DNA from: Calonectria ilicicola
Lineage: Eukaryota > Ascomycota > Sordariomycetes > Hypocreales > Nectriaceae
Length of the DNA: 64,000 nucleotides
Reading direction: 5' to 3'
Assembly: GCA_020809705.1 (NCBI GenBank)
Contig: CP085825.1
Span: forward strand, 2,480,001 to 2,544,000
The position numbers and the translations under genes are program-made. The notes under the pieces are model-generated. The model was not told the origin of the DNA. It searched no databases and was given only the letters and a program-made list of their open reading frames with translations. Positions 1 to 12,022 of this stretch are shown piece by piece; position 1 is the first letter of the stretch; each line of letters starts with the position of its first letter.

Positions 1-164
1 GCAATATCATGCCTCTCTCGCGTCCCGGTCTCGGATGAGATGTTGGTCAGCGCTTTGAAAAGAACGATGGGTTCATAAAAACGACGGATCTGCTTGGGCT
101 TGAGTGGAACCAATGCGTCATCCGGAGAAGCACTGTGACTTCGGTTATTGGCGATGTAAGTCAT
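1..164 (-). CDS. 5' end of an unidentified protein gene, cut by the window edge
   Basis: Reading leftward from an ATG at 164-162, the minus strand stays open to the window edge and encodes about 54 residues. The N-terminus is polar, with Asn, Arg and Ser, and is followed by a basic and aromatic stretch around residues 23-36 (KPKQIRRFYEP). I do not recognise the family. Composition and the clean open frame look like coding sequence, but 54 codons are too few to be sure. It diverges from the zinc-finger gene that starts at 1262. Confidence 0.45.
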   Translation of the reverse strand, partial: MTYIANNRSHSASPDDALVPLKPKQIRRFYEPIVLFKALTNISSETGTRERHDI

Positions 165-1261
165 GGTCGCGGTCCAATAAATGACGTGGAAAAGAATTGA
201 TTGAGAGTGGGAGGGGCGCTGTGAGTCGGCCAAATTTGCTTTTGGGAGCTGATTCCATCGGGATCAGCTGGGCTGAGAGGCGCCCTAAATATGCATCCGA
301 GTGAACGGCCGCGCGCTCCGCAGGAAGCAGCTGCCTCTTCCTGAGGAGGCCCTCATGAACAGGCTTGCAGGATGCCGGGCCTCTTCTGCGAAAGTCTTAG
401 GGGGCCCATCATAAGCGCGGGGTAGGCATCACACCTCACGGACCAAAACCCAACCGATGACAGCTACGTGGCTCTCTTGGGACGAGGCTTTCGCAAAGGC
501 TAGCTCGTATTTCTTTGTCTTGAAGGGTGCATCCAACTAGGCAGAACTTTGGCCCGAATTTGAGCTGCAAATGGGTCGCGGCCGCATATGCAGATGAGAC
601 AAGGCTACGTCGACTAGCCCGATGTTAGCAGTAACCAACGCCAAGGCGTGCGGGCGTCTACCACTCAGAACTTCTTAGAAATTCGAAGTGATTCTACACA
701 CTAGCACTTTGGATAGCCTCTAGTGAAGGGTCATAATTCTGTTCAATCGTTTTGAGACACAGAGTGAACAGCCATTGGAGGGTTAAAGGAGAGCCTTCAG
801 AAAAGGCGCCACAATTTCATCAGAAACACAGAATGAATTGCTTTTGGAGAACCTTCGGAGTCATTCAGATGCCGACCATGAACTTTTGGGAGGAAACGAT
901 GCCCTTCAAGCCCATTGATCTAAAGTACATAAAAGCCAGCATGAAAGCAACCATTCCCCATCACTCCAGGCTCAATCTGAGCAGCCAAATCACAGTACCT
1001 TCTTCATCAATTCCATTCAATCAACCAGTCGATCAAAATCCAAAGGAGTACCTTCCACGCTCGCCTTGTAAGTTAGATTGATCTCTTACAAGTGAGTGGT
1101 GAAGCGACACACTTTGGGCCCACGTACACACAGCCTTTCTACTAGGTGTGACCTACCTCCGATTCAAAAAAGAATCCCAGAGTAATTATCCCATGCCTGA
1201 ATTAAATGATCCTTTGCTAATGATGACATCTAGTTAGAATATCCGTGCAATCTCCTTAAAG
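165..1261. other. Divergent intergenic region
   Basis: About 1.1 kb lies between the leftward partial gene and the rightward zinc-finger gene, so it should carry both promoters. I see no convincing coding frame. A short open stretch near 752-1081 has no ATG at its left end and no protein-like motif. Confidence 0.5.
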
Positions 1262-2114
1262 ATGCCTAAGAAATCTGGAAAGTCTGACAAGCAGAAGGGT
1301 AAGTCTAGGGCTACACATGTGGAAGAGGCTCCTGTGGACCCTGGCTTTCAAGGAGCGGAGCAATATGCTGAGAGCCAATACACGGACGCCTTTGTGGCAG
1401 CGGGCTATACTGGCTACGACGCAGCCACATACCCCGCCGATTATTCTGTTGATTACTCTGCTCATCCAGGCGGCCACTATTATACTGGGGAATACAACAC
1501 CGCTTACACGGCGATTGACCCATCGCTCTTAGCTTACAACGATCAAGGGCCGAGTTCTTGGACCCTTGACCCAGGTCCCTCGTTCTCCCATCAGGATGCA
1601 AATCTCGGTACGTTGGTGCTAATCCCCCAAAGATCCTTCCCACTTTGGGGGGGGGCTAAATCCTTAAACTCTTTCATGAGCTGACCCGGAAACTAGCCCA
1701 GCCTTCGGCTTCGTCATCGTCCGCCGAGACGAAATTGGAATGCATTCATGAGGGCTGCAACGGTTCTTTCGACCGAAAAACTGAATATAAGTACGTTTGA
1801 CCAGGGTCCATAAACCTTCCACCCAACCTGCCCCAATCCTAATTATTCTTTCCCAGCCCGCTAACATGTTTTTTTCTCGAAATCCTAGTAAACATAAAAA
1901 CCTTCATGATAAGCCGATAAAATGCGAGGGTGGTTCGAATTGTCCCCATGCCACGGCTGACAAGCGCGACATGGACCGACACTACAACACCTATCATAAG
2001 GAGTACGCTCGAGAAATCGGCTGCTATCAAGAACCCGTCCAGTGCCCACAGTGCAAGGAGTACTTCACTCGGCCTGACAATTGCAAGAAGCACCAAAACA
2101 GACTTCACCATTAG
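1262..2114 (+). CDS. C2H2 zinc-finger protein, three exons
   Basis: Proposed exons are 1262-1607, 1697-1790 and 1889-2114, giving 221 residues with matching phases. The first exon encodes a basic, Lys-rich start followed by a Tyr-, Ala- and Asp-rich low-complexity stretch that may be an activation or interaction region. Exons 2 and 3 together build one C-x4-C-x12-H-x3-H finger, whose second half lies across the intron. A further Cys/His module follows, with a CPxC pair and paired histidines just before the stop. This arrangement suggests a DNA-binding regulator, but the target is unknown. The finger is only complete after splicing, which supports the intron assignments. Confidence 0.75.
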
Positions 2115-3079
2115 TCGCCTTCCAGGTGTCGTGTGATCCAGGCCGTCAGCCCGAGGGGGGGGGGGGTTCCCGACCTCGTCCACCCTCAAGTGGGATGATA
2201 TACTGGTGACAGACCGGCCCATCCCTGCTAGCCGGCCCGGGCAGTCGGGCCTCCCGGATTCACGATGCCTAGACAATCGTATAGTGTTTTTTTCGCATGG
2301 CCTCACACGGAAATTGATGGATTTTAAGTGGGGATGGCGGTCGCGGCGAAGGGGTCGTCGTCGAGTTGGTGTATTTCGTTAGTGGGTTGACGCACGGGAC
2401 AATGCGGTGGAGCATACACAAGATTTTCAATGGGAGAGGTTGTTTAATGAGATGGGCTCTTTAATGGGATGAATCATTCGTTCCATTGGATAGCCTGTTC
2501 AATTGGACAAATCATTCTGTTGATGGGGCAAATTACTCAATGGGAGGAATCGTTGGTTTAATGGGGCAGGTTTATTCAATGGGAGGAGGAATCGCTCACT
2601 TCAACTTCAAGGGACAGACGTTTCAACAACGAATTGTTTGACAGGGCCAGATTGATCAATAAACACCCTTTTTGCCTTTTATGAAAATTATTTTTCAATG
2701 AGATTACTTTGTATTTCCTTTCCTCATGTAAGTACAAGGATAAGTTCTGTAGAATGTCTTCTCAGTTTGCACCTGCCCGAATTTACTTTCGCCTCTAAGT
2801 TACCCGCTCATTTCGTTGAATAATCCGCAAAATCCAGAGTCATAATTTTTTTTCGCGACATCATAATGAAAATATGAAATAAAAAAAGAAAATAAAAAAG
2901 GGAATAAATAAAAATCCTTATAGAAGAAATCGGGAAGACTCGAAAAGGAGGACATCAGAAAACACGTCCAGGAACTCCAAGCAACGCCCAAGCTGTGTCC
3001 GGCACCCGCCCGGAGCCACCGGTCCAATGGCAGAGATAATATGTGTAAGGGGAAGTGATAGAAAGCATGTCGTCATGGC
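2115..3079. other. Convergent intergenic region
   Basis: The stretch lies between the 3' ends of the zinc-finger gene and the flavohemoglobin gene. It holds a run of 12 G near 2155-2166, a degenerate tandem repeat (separate entry), and A/T-rich sequence near 2820-2930. No gene is visible. Confidence 0.6.
2425..2600. repeat. Degenerate tandem repeat, period about 28-30 bp
   Basis: Variants of AATGGGAGGAATC and AATGGGGCAAATT alternate five or six times, with drifted spacing and substitutions. By eye this looks like a decayed minisatellite in the 3' flank. It is not in a reading frame. Confidence 0.5.
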
Positions 3080-4450
3080 TTATTTGAATGGGCAGCCACC
3101 CGAGATGGAAGCGGCACCGCTCACAGGGCACACATCGGATGCCGAGTTTCGGTGGATGGAGCTTCCGTCGCTGCCAGAGATGATGCTGAGGGTATCAACC
3201 TTGAACTCCATATCACCAGTGCTGAAGAGCTCAAACTTCATGCGAGAGGAGTCGACCTTCTTGGACTTGAGGTACTCGGCCATCTCGAGCATGAACTGCT
3301 CGGGGCCGCAGATGAAGTACTCGGCAGAGCCGTGGCTCAACCACAAGTCGTCCTTGTCAACCTTGGCAAGGTCCATTCTAAAGTCGTGATCGTATGTAAT
3401 TCCGTAGACGTCCGACTCGGCAAGGTGCGTCTTGAAGATGTTGGAGCGGAAGTTGGGGCGGTTGCGGGCGATGCGGCGAATCTGGTCGTAGAAGGGGACA
3501 GTGCGGCGGGATCCGTGGATCCAAGAGACAGGACGGTGAGGCTGACGCTCGGAAACGGTGTTTAGGATGGACATCATGGGAGTGACACCAACACCAGCGG
3601 AGATGAGGACAATAGGGACGTTGGATGTGTTGGACATGTCAAGGTAGAACTCGCCGGCAGGGTGAGTCAGCTCAACAATGTCGCCCTCCTCCTTCTCGTC
3701 AATAAGAAGGTTGGACAGGACACCAGGAGTCAAGGCAGCGCCGCCCAGGAAGCGGCCGGAACGGCTCATGTGAATTCCATGATCACGCTTGACGGTGATG
3801 CGGTAGTAGTCGGGTCGAGGAGCGTCACTAAGGGAGTACTGACGAGACTGGAGGTGGCCCTTGCTAGTGACGTTGATCTGGACGGAGACATACTGTCCAG
3901 GCTGGAAACTAGGAAGACGCCTGCCATCGACAGGGACAAGGTAGAAAGAGTAAATATCATCGGATTCCTCAACCTTCTTCTCAATGCGGAACTTGCGGTA
4001 ACCCTGCCACTTATCAAAATCGCGGTAGAGCTGGGCCTCGCGGCCAATCAGCATCTTGGCGAGCATCCAGTAGGCCTTGGTCCAGGCCTCCTTCACTTGA
4101 GGAGTCATGGCAGGCCCAAGAACCTCGCCGAATGCGGCAATCAGGTACTTCTCGACGATGGCGTAATGCTCGGGCATGATTCCGAGGGAGCAGTGCTTGT
4201 GGCACATGCGCTCCATCTTGGGGATGAGCTCGGTGATGTGGTTGATGTTGTTGGCATAGCTAAGGATGACGGCAGTGAGGGCACGGGGCTGGCGGCCGTT
4301 GGCCTGGTTGACTAGGTTAAAGTAGTCGTTGAGCTCGGGATGATCCCGAAGCATGTTGCGGTAGAAGATGGTGGTGATGCGCTCGCCGTGATCGCTCAAG
4401 GCTGGGATGGTGCCCCTAATGAGCTTCGTCTGTTGATAAGACAAAGCCAT
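3080..4450 (-). CDS. Flavohemoglobin (nitric oxide dioxygenase)
   Basis: This intronless frame encodes 456 residues. An N-terminal globin (about 1-150) is followed by an FAD-binding and NAD(P)H-binding reductase. Globin landmarks are visible: B10 Tyr30, CD1 Phe44, E7 Gln54 and proximal His86 in a KHCS context. The reductase has the RQYS flavin motif near 204-207 and GVGVTPM in the nicotinamide site. The family converts NO and O2 to nitrate using NAD(P)H and protects against nitrosative stress, usually in the cytosol. No mitochondrial presequence is evident. The protein is about 50-60 residues longer than E. coli Hmp, mainly through a C-terminal tail with two Cys-Pro motifs (C441, C453). Fungal equivalents are named Yhb1 or FhbA/FhbB; I cannot say which paralogue this is. 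Confidence 0.95.
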   Translation of the reverse strand: MALSYQQTKLIRGTIPALSDHGERITTIFYRNMLRDHPELNDYFNLVNQANGRQPRALTAVILSYANNINHITELIPKMERMCHKHCSLGIMPEHYAIVEKYLIAAFGEVLGPAMTPQVKEAWTKAYWMLAKMLIGREAQLYRDFDKWQGYRKFRIEKKVEESDDIYSFYLVPVDGRRLPSFQPGQYVSVQINVTSKGHLQSRQYSLSDAPRPDYYRITVKRDHGIHMSRSGRFLGGAALTPGVLSNLLIDEKEEGDIVELTHPAGEFYLDMSNTSNVPIVLISAGVGVTPMMSILNTVSERQPHRPVSWIHGSRRTVPFYDQIRRIARNRPNFRSNIFKTHLAESDVYGITYDHDFRMDLAKVDKDDLWLSHGSAEYFICGPEQFMLEMAEYLKSKKVDSSRMKFELFSTGDMEFKVDTLSIISGSDGSSIHRNSASDVCPVSGAASISGGCPFK

Positions 4451-7400
4451 TGTGATAGGTGTGGTAAGAGCGCCTATGGGAATCTCTTTCTCTGTTGGAA
4501 TAGATTGTGTGTGGTTGTGGTGTAATAGGAAGGAGTACTTATATACTACAAGAGCAATGCAGAGGTAGCAACAGGTCCAAGCAATGCAATTGGATACAGT
4601 GGCCAGTCGAGAGATCTACACCAAGGAGAAGGAGGCGTAGAATAAGAGACTCAACCCGGACAAGATGCAGAACAGAATCGGCCATGATGAGCGTCCTCCC
4701 CAGATATTATATCTTCTCTCGATATTGCCCACCTCCCTCTCCCATGGGCTTGCACCCCCCTGGTCCGAGCTGGAGCTGGGACCTGCAGGCATGGAGGCAG
4801 AGATTGTACCCAAAGCAAAAAAAAAAAAAATATTTTCCCTGCTCCACAAGCCGATGATTCCTCGTGGCAGTCCCCCAAAGGCGCAGCGGACGAGATTCGT
4901 TCCAGTTCAGAAGTCGTACGATCTCAGGCAGGGGACCTTTTGCTTTTTGCTGAGGCCACGCTATGGACACCCCGTGGAGTTGCCGGAAGGAGGGCCTATG
5001 TGTCTTGGCGGGCCTTTCTTTTCTTTTTTTCACTCTCGTCCTCTTCTCGAGAGCGCCTCCACTTGTCGTCACTCGCAGCGTCGTGCTAAGCTCTTTGTTG
5101 GAGAAAAGTGGACATGGTTGTGCCAGCCCTGTTGTGGGGGCAGACCTGTCATGTTGCCTTGAACGAGGAGGACGGGCAGGCGAATGCGCAAAGAAGCAGG
5201 GGCAAGGGGCCGGTGGTTTGGGGCGGTTGCTCATCATGGATCATGGTTCAGGGATTCATTTGTGGGTTCACCGGGATGGCACGCGCGGGTCGTGGAGCGT
5301 GTGGTTATAGTTGTGGGAGAGCTCCCTGGAGACACCATCCATGGCCGAATCACGACGTCGAGACCTCCCAAGAGGAGAGGGCGAGCCCAGGCACAGCACA
5401 CGCAATGTGATATGTGACCAGAGTCCGCGTCTTTTGTAACGACGCTGCCGCTGAAAAAAAGAAAAGCAACCAGAGCAAAAAAGAGAGGAGAAGGAAAAGG
5501 AAAAGGAAATCCGTGGCCGGCGCCGCAGCTCGCAGCTCAGTCCTCGGGGCATACCGCGGGCACAAACGCATGCCCATGGGGCTATCGACGAGAAATCCCG
5601 GATTGATGGGACGAAAACGATGCAAACGCGCCGAATTTCAACGGTGGTGGATCTGCCGCCAACCACGAAGGCGCGCACAGCCGGAAAACCGCTTCGGCAA
5701 CTCGATACGGGGCCCCTCTCAGGGCTCAATTCGGGTGACGTCTGCATGCCTCCATCACACTGCTTGGCAAATAGCCCACTGTCATCTCCCAGAGCATCGC
5801 TGGGCTTCGGCTTCAGCCCACTGGGAGGGTTGTTGGGAGCCCTCCGGAGCCCTTGGGAAGCCCTTGAGGGCCTCAGCGTCGGCCCTTGAACCTGGGGTTG
5901 GCCTGGTGGATGCTCGCATCATAACGGCCTTAACACGCGGGTTCATGGCAGCCGGAGTCGACAAGACCCTTGCCGGTGCCCACTCCATGTCTACCACATT
6001 CCCATTTCCGTCGGTAGGTAGCTCGGGATCTAGAGTGAAGGCTGCTCGGTATGGCCGCATTGGGGCAGCAACATGGCTACTGCCAGGGACAGGAACTGGA
6101 ACCGGGATGGTCTGCACCGGGAGCCAGGAACAAGAGGGATACCAAATCGTCTGGTTGCCAGACGCCCTCTCCGCATGCCACACGCACACCTCCACTTATA
6201 CAACCCGAGGTGAGCAATGAAGCTGCCCCCATTGGCAACGCTTGGGCTGCGGATACATAATCACAATAGAAGGCAGAACCTATGCCGTCGTCCGGCGCGC
6301 CGCTCGCTAGGCAGTTACCGAGCCATGGCCGCTTAAGGAGGGCCCTTGTTCGCGGTGGCGAGCCGTCCCAGCCATCTCAGTCGCCGGGCCGCTTCACGCT
6401 TGCAATATTAATCATTCCGGAGCAAAGCAAACGCCGACCAACAAAGGAGCTGGCGCCTAAGACCTTATGCGAATGGCCACCGCCACTCATCAAACAATCA
6501 TCCTCTCTGTCTTGGGGTATCCCGGGGGCGAGTCAGCTGAAACAGCTGCAGCTCTTTACACAGTCAGTTAGGCGCGGCGCCTCAAGGTGAAGTGAAGCGG
6601 CCAGTGCCTTATTGCTTCCAGAAGAAGGCGAAACTTCTTCGCTGAGGCTCCAGTGCGGAGCTGAGACCGAGACAGGGGGTGCACCGTAGAAGAAGAGGGC
6701 TGTGGTGTGGACATATCAAGTGGTCCAACCATCGACTTACATCTATCACCAACCCCAAAAAAAGATCCCTGTGGCGCCGTCGCTCTCGCAGCTTAGGCGT
6801 CGTGGCACTGAGAGCTGTGGGCCCATTGCTCGCTCGTTCTTCCTCTCTCTCTGTCCCTCCCTCGCCGTTCCTCTGTCCCGCCGGCTGGTTGGCATCGTTA
6901 GCATGGTCAAGCTTACAGCAATGGCATGGCGAGTGGATGCCGTTCCTCGTGAAATATCTCACACGGACGTGAATATACATGAAACCCTATGACGCGCGAG
7001 TTTGCACCAGCTTGCTGGTCACCTCCACTCAATATGCAATCACTTGGCAAACAACGCACGCGCCGCCTGCGACGCAGTTGAAAAGCACAGATGCCTTCAA
7101 GGCGTAGCTATCGGGACAAGACTACCGGCAGCGTTTCATCCGAAACAAACCCAAAGTCACGCACGTTCATGCTTAATGCTGCCGTATAGCAATGACAACA
7201 ACGAAGCCATGGCAATATCAGACATAAAGGGTCCAAAAATGGATTCTAGGATTGAGAGGCGGTAAGCGAATATGACAAGTCGGACTCGGCCAAAGTCGGA
7301 GTGGGAATTGTGCACACCAACTACTCTCCATCGCCTTTGACCCCATGCCGGTGCCATGCCATGCGCATCTTGGCCGATGGCATCGTTTCTTTTTTCTTTT

Positions 7401-8356
7401 TTTTTTAATCTATGTTATTCTCGTTCCCCTGCCAGTCTCGTCCCATTCCCATGTTGTCACAGGGAGCCGAGGCGCCGGTGTGTAGGGGTTGTAGCAATGA
7501 CACGCTCTCGGCAGCCCATGGCTTCAACGGTAATATGCAGCCGTGGGTTTGCTTTTGGAGTCAGATCAGCACCTGGGGCGAAGAGGTGATTTTTCCTTTG
7601 AATGTGACCTCCCTGTTCATGGCCCTTGATTCACCGGCCAAAGCGGCGCATTTCTTCAACAGCCCACGCTCACAGCGGGCAATGCATGTGACGCATGCAG
7701 CTGCGGCAGATACACGATCCCACGCCTCTTACAGGCTAATGAGATTGGACTGCGCCGTCGAGCAATGTTGTCATTGTCCAATCTTGTGCTGTCCTGCCAC
7801 CGCCTATAGCCTATCGTCCAACACGAAAGTGTCGCGACTTTCTGTACCTTGTCGGCTCATCTCCATTGCCCCTGGACAAGCCCGTCTACTGGTTTCTTGT
7901 TAATAGCCATGGACCAAGGCAAGGGAGAGCGCAGGAATAAGCTCTCTCGGCAAACCGTTGGAGGCTCATGCATTCATTAAGCACAGAGCACCTCGGAGTA
8001 CGTGGGCGTCATGGTAGGATGGTAGTGCCGTCACATCGAAAAGGGTTCAAAAAAATTTAAATAAAAAAAAGTACAGAGAGAAAGCCAGAACCAACATTTG
8101 CCGCGCTGAATCCCCTATTTCTGCCCAACCCAACAATTAGCATCCTCAAAGGCAGATACGAAGGTAGACTGGGATGTTAACGCATGACGGGCGCATGGAA
8201 GACGCAGACTGGCGGCGGCCATGACATGCACCAGAGTGCATGATGCAGTCGACCCAGGTCCAGCTCCCTCCCAGACCACGCGTCGGCGCCGGCCTGCCAC
8301 CCATTCCGCCTCAACGTATGTCCGAATACGTGAGTAATCACCAACAGCGTTCTGCA

Positions 8357-8400
8357 CAGCCGTTGGATGACAGCAGCCGTTGGATGACAGCAGCCGTTGG
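8357..8400. repeat. 17-bp tandem repeat, 2.6 copies
   Basis: The unit CAGCCGTTGGATGACAG is repeated exactly twice and followed by ten more bases of a third copy. It lies in the gene-poor region and has no visible function. Confidence 0.9.
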
Positions 8401-9274
8401 TGCAGAAGCAGAATCCTCCGCCCACCTTAAAAAATTTTGTGCCCTGACTAGGGGGGTGGGCTGCGCATGCGCACATACACACATACATGCATCTACAATG
8501 TACAAGATGGTCGAAGCCAAGCTCAGCTTCGAATTCCCTGCATCAGCTCGGGTCTTTCTCGTCCCGTCTTGTCTGGCCTCGCTCTTGAGCCAGGCCCAAA
8601 AAAGCAGTTGACAGATGTCTAGAAACATGATGCATCGTACTTGAGAGCTGACCCTTTGGAGTATCCCGTATCCATGGTCCCGACCAAGCCCGGGCCTGGT
8701 TACCCCACGGAGTAATGCCGCTCACTGACAGTGATCGTCCGCCCTGGCACGTCCATCTCACTAGCTGGCGCCCCGGAACTGACGTCGACATTAGCATGGG
8801 CCAAGTTCTCACCAACGAGGCTCTGAGACGCAATCCCCGGCTCTCTTTCGTCACAACAGACAGAATTTTGATATACACGGAAAAGAAGCCCCGTTGCGTC
8901 CGGATCAGTTTCCCCGCTGACAAAACACAAGCTAGCTAAAGCTGATACCGGTCGGGGCACAAACCTGAGCTCTGCCTGCCCTCCTCCACATTGGAATCCC
9001 TCAGGGCACTGACTCACCAAGACTTGACAAACATGCTTTGCTACATCCCGGGGTATCCGTTCTTGTTCTCTCCTTCGATGGGCTTCTTTCTTCTCTCCTT
9101 CAGGGATGGCAAAGCCCATTCATCCCAGCAAACCCTCCATATCCCAACACCAAGTTCCAGCACTAACAACGTACACACTTAAACGACCAAATGAAAATCA
9201 AGTAGGCCCGCCCCCCAGGTCCTAGGCCCCGGGTCGGGAAAGACACAAGGACCGCGCTTCCATTAACCTCGTGT

Positions 9275-9364
9275 GCTCGACCAAACACGGCTCGACCAAA
9301 CACGGCTCGACCAAACACGGCTCGACCAAACACGGCTCGACCAAACACGGCTCGACCCAAACCG
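9275..9364. repeat. 15-bp minisatellite, six copies
   Basis: The unit GCTCGACCAAACACG occurs five times without a mismatch (9275-9349), then once with changes (9350-9364). Because the unit is a multiple of three, the minus strand reads a repeating five-residue peptide (FGRAV) across it, but the surrounding frame shows no protein features. Confidence 0.95.
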
Positions 9365-11841
9365 ATCCTGGCACACAGTGCCAGACCAAATTGGGATGAA
9401 AAATGGGTCAGGATATATAGACATGTAAAAATACCAGCGTCTAAAACCGCTCCCCTAGCATTGGGGCTGGGGCGTGTCCGTCCTGGGCGAGGCGGCGGCG
9501 GCCGGGACTCTTTCTGGCACGAGCTCGGCCAAGGGATGCTCATGCTAGCTGTAGTATCCACGGGAGCCTCAAGGCCTGAACAGCGACCTCTCCCGAGCTT
9601 GGATGGAAGGTTTGCCGTAAATGACGACGAGGATCTCCAAGAGATGCTTCCATCTCTTGATCTGCGAGTTTCTGCAGCCCTCAATTGGAACAAGGATGGA
9701 GCTGGGCAAACCAATTGCCTCGTGCTCAATCCCCGCAGCCCATCACAGATATTAGAGATAGAGGTGGATGGATTCTTGATTCCCACCGTGCAAATCCTGC
9801 GGCAAAGGATCGTCCTTCTCTTCCGGCACCTTGTGGGTGTTCCCGACCCCCCAGAGGTTTATGACAAGTCGGAATCACACAACATCCCACCGCATCTCAT
9901 CAATCTCATCTACTCAATGCTACCTCCCGTGGGCGCGTCGCCACCAATGGCACGGTCGCATCCTGAGCAGCAACCCTGACGAGAATCACCAATACGCAAT
10001 TCCCCCAATAGACGTGCCCAGTGCCGGTCATGGAAAATGACAGGTCCGCCCACGGTGGCCCCCGACGAGGGGGTTACCTACGTTGTTGAAGATATTAAAA
10101 GCAAGCCAAGGGGACAACGGATAGGGTGCCGCCGAGTTGAGTTGAGGCAATGCCACCCACCCAGTTGCAAAGAAAAAAAAAAAAAATTCAGTAAACCTAA
10201 AAGAGACAAAAACGAACCTGTCGTAATTCAATATATTCGCCAGCGCAATCTGCGACGTGATGCGACGTCCTAACCCTCCACGATAGTTTCGAACATGTTG
10301 ATCCCCCTCCCCCCCTCTGATCGACCTTCTTCACACACCCTTCTCTCTAGCTTGATTTTAGTGCTTTCGGGGCGGGCCACGGTCAGTTCGGAACCCGGTT
10401 GCTGACCACTACTCTCTCCACCGGTCGCGTGGTATTGTCCCCATCATGAGCCGTTTTTTTCTTCCTGCTCGCGGCTAGAGGCCGATGCTTCAAGGGCTCT
10501 TTTTTCTTTGCTTTTTCCTGTCCGGGGTTTTGCTGGTGACATGCAACTGTAACTAAAAAGTCCGGCTTGCTTTTTCGTTTCTCGCCAAAACTGCATGGTT
10601 GATTCTCCTCAATTCCCCTTCGCTTAGTTGTTAGTTTGCTTCATCCCAACGCCGCATCCGCAGTCGGCCGGCCGGTCAGTCGACAAACCATCCCGCCATG
10701 CCGCTACTGTTACCGCTACCGCTATGCGTGTGTGTGGTGTAGTGGTGGTGGTTTGCGCCATGGCCGCCGCATCTGCGAGGCGAGGTCGGTTAATTCAGCG
10801 GGAAAGCCATTTTCTGAAGCGGAATGGCGTCGGCATAGTCGAGTATGGAGTAGAACACGCTTGCAACATGGGGAAAGGACAAGAAACGGTCAAAAAAAAA
10901 AAAAATAACACATCACATGTCGCCTCTCGACATGTTCAACAGCGGGGAAAGGGTCCCCTTCAACGCGGTTCTCGCCTATAGGAAGTTTTTTCTGTCACTT
11001 GTTACAGCAATGCCCAAAAAGAAGAAAAAAAAGAAAAAAACACACACACACGCAGCGGAAACAGCGCCATTTCCGCTACCGACGCTGAAGATGATGGCCG
11101 AGATGCTGCATCAGCTCGGTGTTGCGCTCGATGTGACTCTCTCAATCAACTATTGACTTGACGCCCTCAGTGTTGCGTCTCGCCAGCACACCCAAATCAT
11201 CCAAATCACCCCATTCCTGAGCCTGCCCGCAGGTGTTTTCTTTTTCGCCTTCTTTTTCTTTCCTTTTCCGTGTTTCAATACTTGACTCGTCCCTTTTGGG
11301 GGGGGCTCCCACGCCGCCCGTGGGTCGACTTTTTGTTATTTTCCTTTCTTTTCTTTGCCTCTCTCACGCCTCTCGCGGCGTCGTGCATACTCCTTTGGCC
11401 CCTAGCGCTGGCACAGTTCATTCACTCCTCCTCCTCGTCATTCTCTCACCCTCCCCCTCCCTCCCTCCCTTCCCTTCCCGTCTACTCTTCCTCGTGGCTT
11501 TCACGTTTTTCTCCTGCGCGTGCATCTCCGCCCGTCCCTCATGCCCTCCACGTGTCGTTCACACAACTGCGCACCCCGGGTTCAGGCCTTATTTTTTTTT
11601 GGCTCCTCCGATAACGTACATACATCACCGGGATGGAACTCTAGCCCCGGCTTTGCTTTTTGTTGCTGCGCTCCGTACTCCATTGCTTCCTCTTACACGT
11701 AGGAACTTATTTTGCGTGCATGCGTGTGTAGTCACCGTTTCATGCGCATAGATAGCAGCATGTAATGCGCAGCTGCGAGGCTCGTCTCGTCTTTGTCCAC
11801 GTGTAGCTGATCATGCCTCGGGGGCAAATGCAAGCAGAGCA

Positions 11842-12022
11842 TACTTACATACATACGCACATACATACATACACGTGGGATCCATTTTCTCAGGTTGGGC
11901 AATTGCGGTCCATACATTACTATGTGTTTGCTAGCATTTGAAGCAAGGACCTGGCGGTAATGACATACATACAGACATACATGCACATACGTCCCAAGAC
12001 TACGTACATACCTACATACATC
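11842..12022. repeat. Dispersed ACAT-type microsatellite tracts
   Basis: Interrupted runs of the tetramer CATA/ACAT cluster around 11842-11873 and 11963-12022, separated by unique sequence. Confidence 0.6.

Noticed and set aside
5414..6220. 268-codon plus-strand open frame
   Set aside because: Lys/Arg-run start from a purine tract, then arbitrary Gly/Ala/Ser/Trp-rich sequence; no family resemblance.
9163..9786. 207-codon minus-strand frame containing FGRAV repeats
   Set aside because: The repeat peptide simply reflects the 15-bp minisatellite. The rest has no protein-like features.
9461..9979. 172-codon plus-strand frame
   Set aside because: Slightly protein-like in parts but overlaps another open frame, with no domain or splice evidence.
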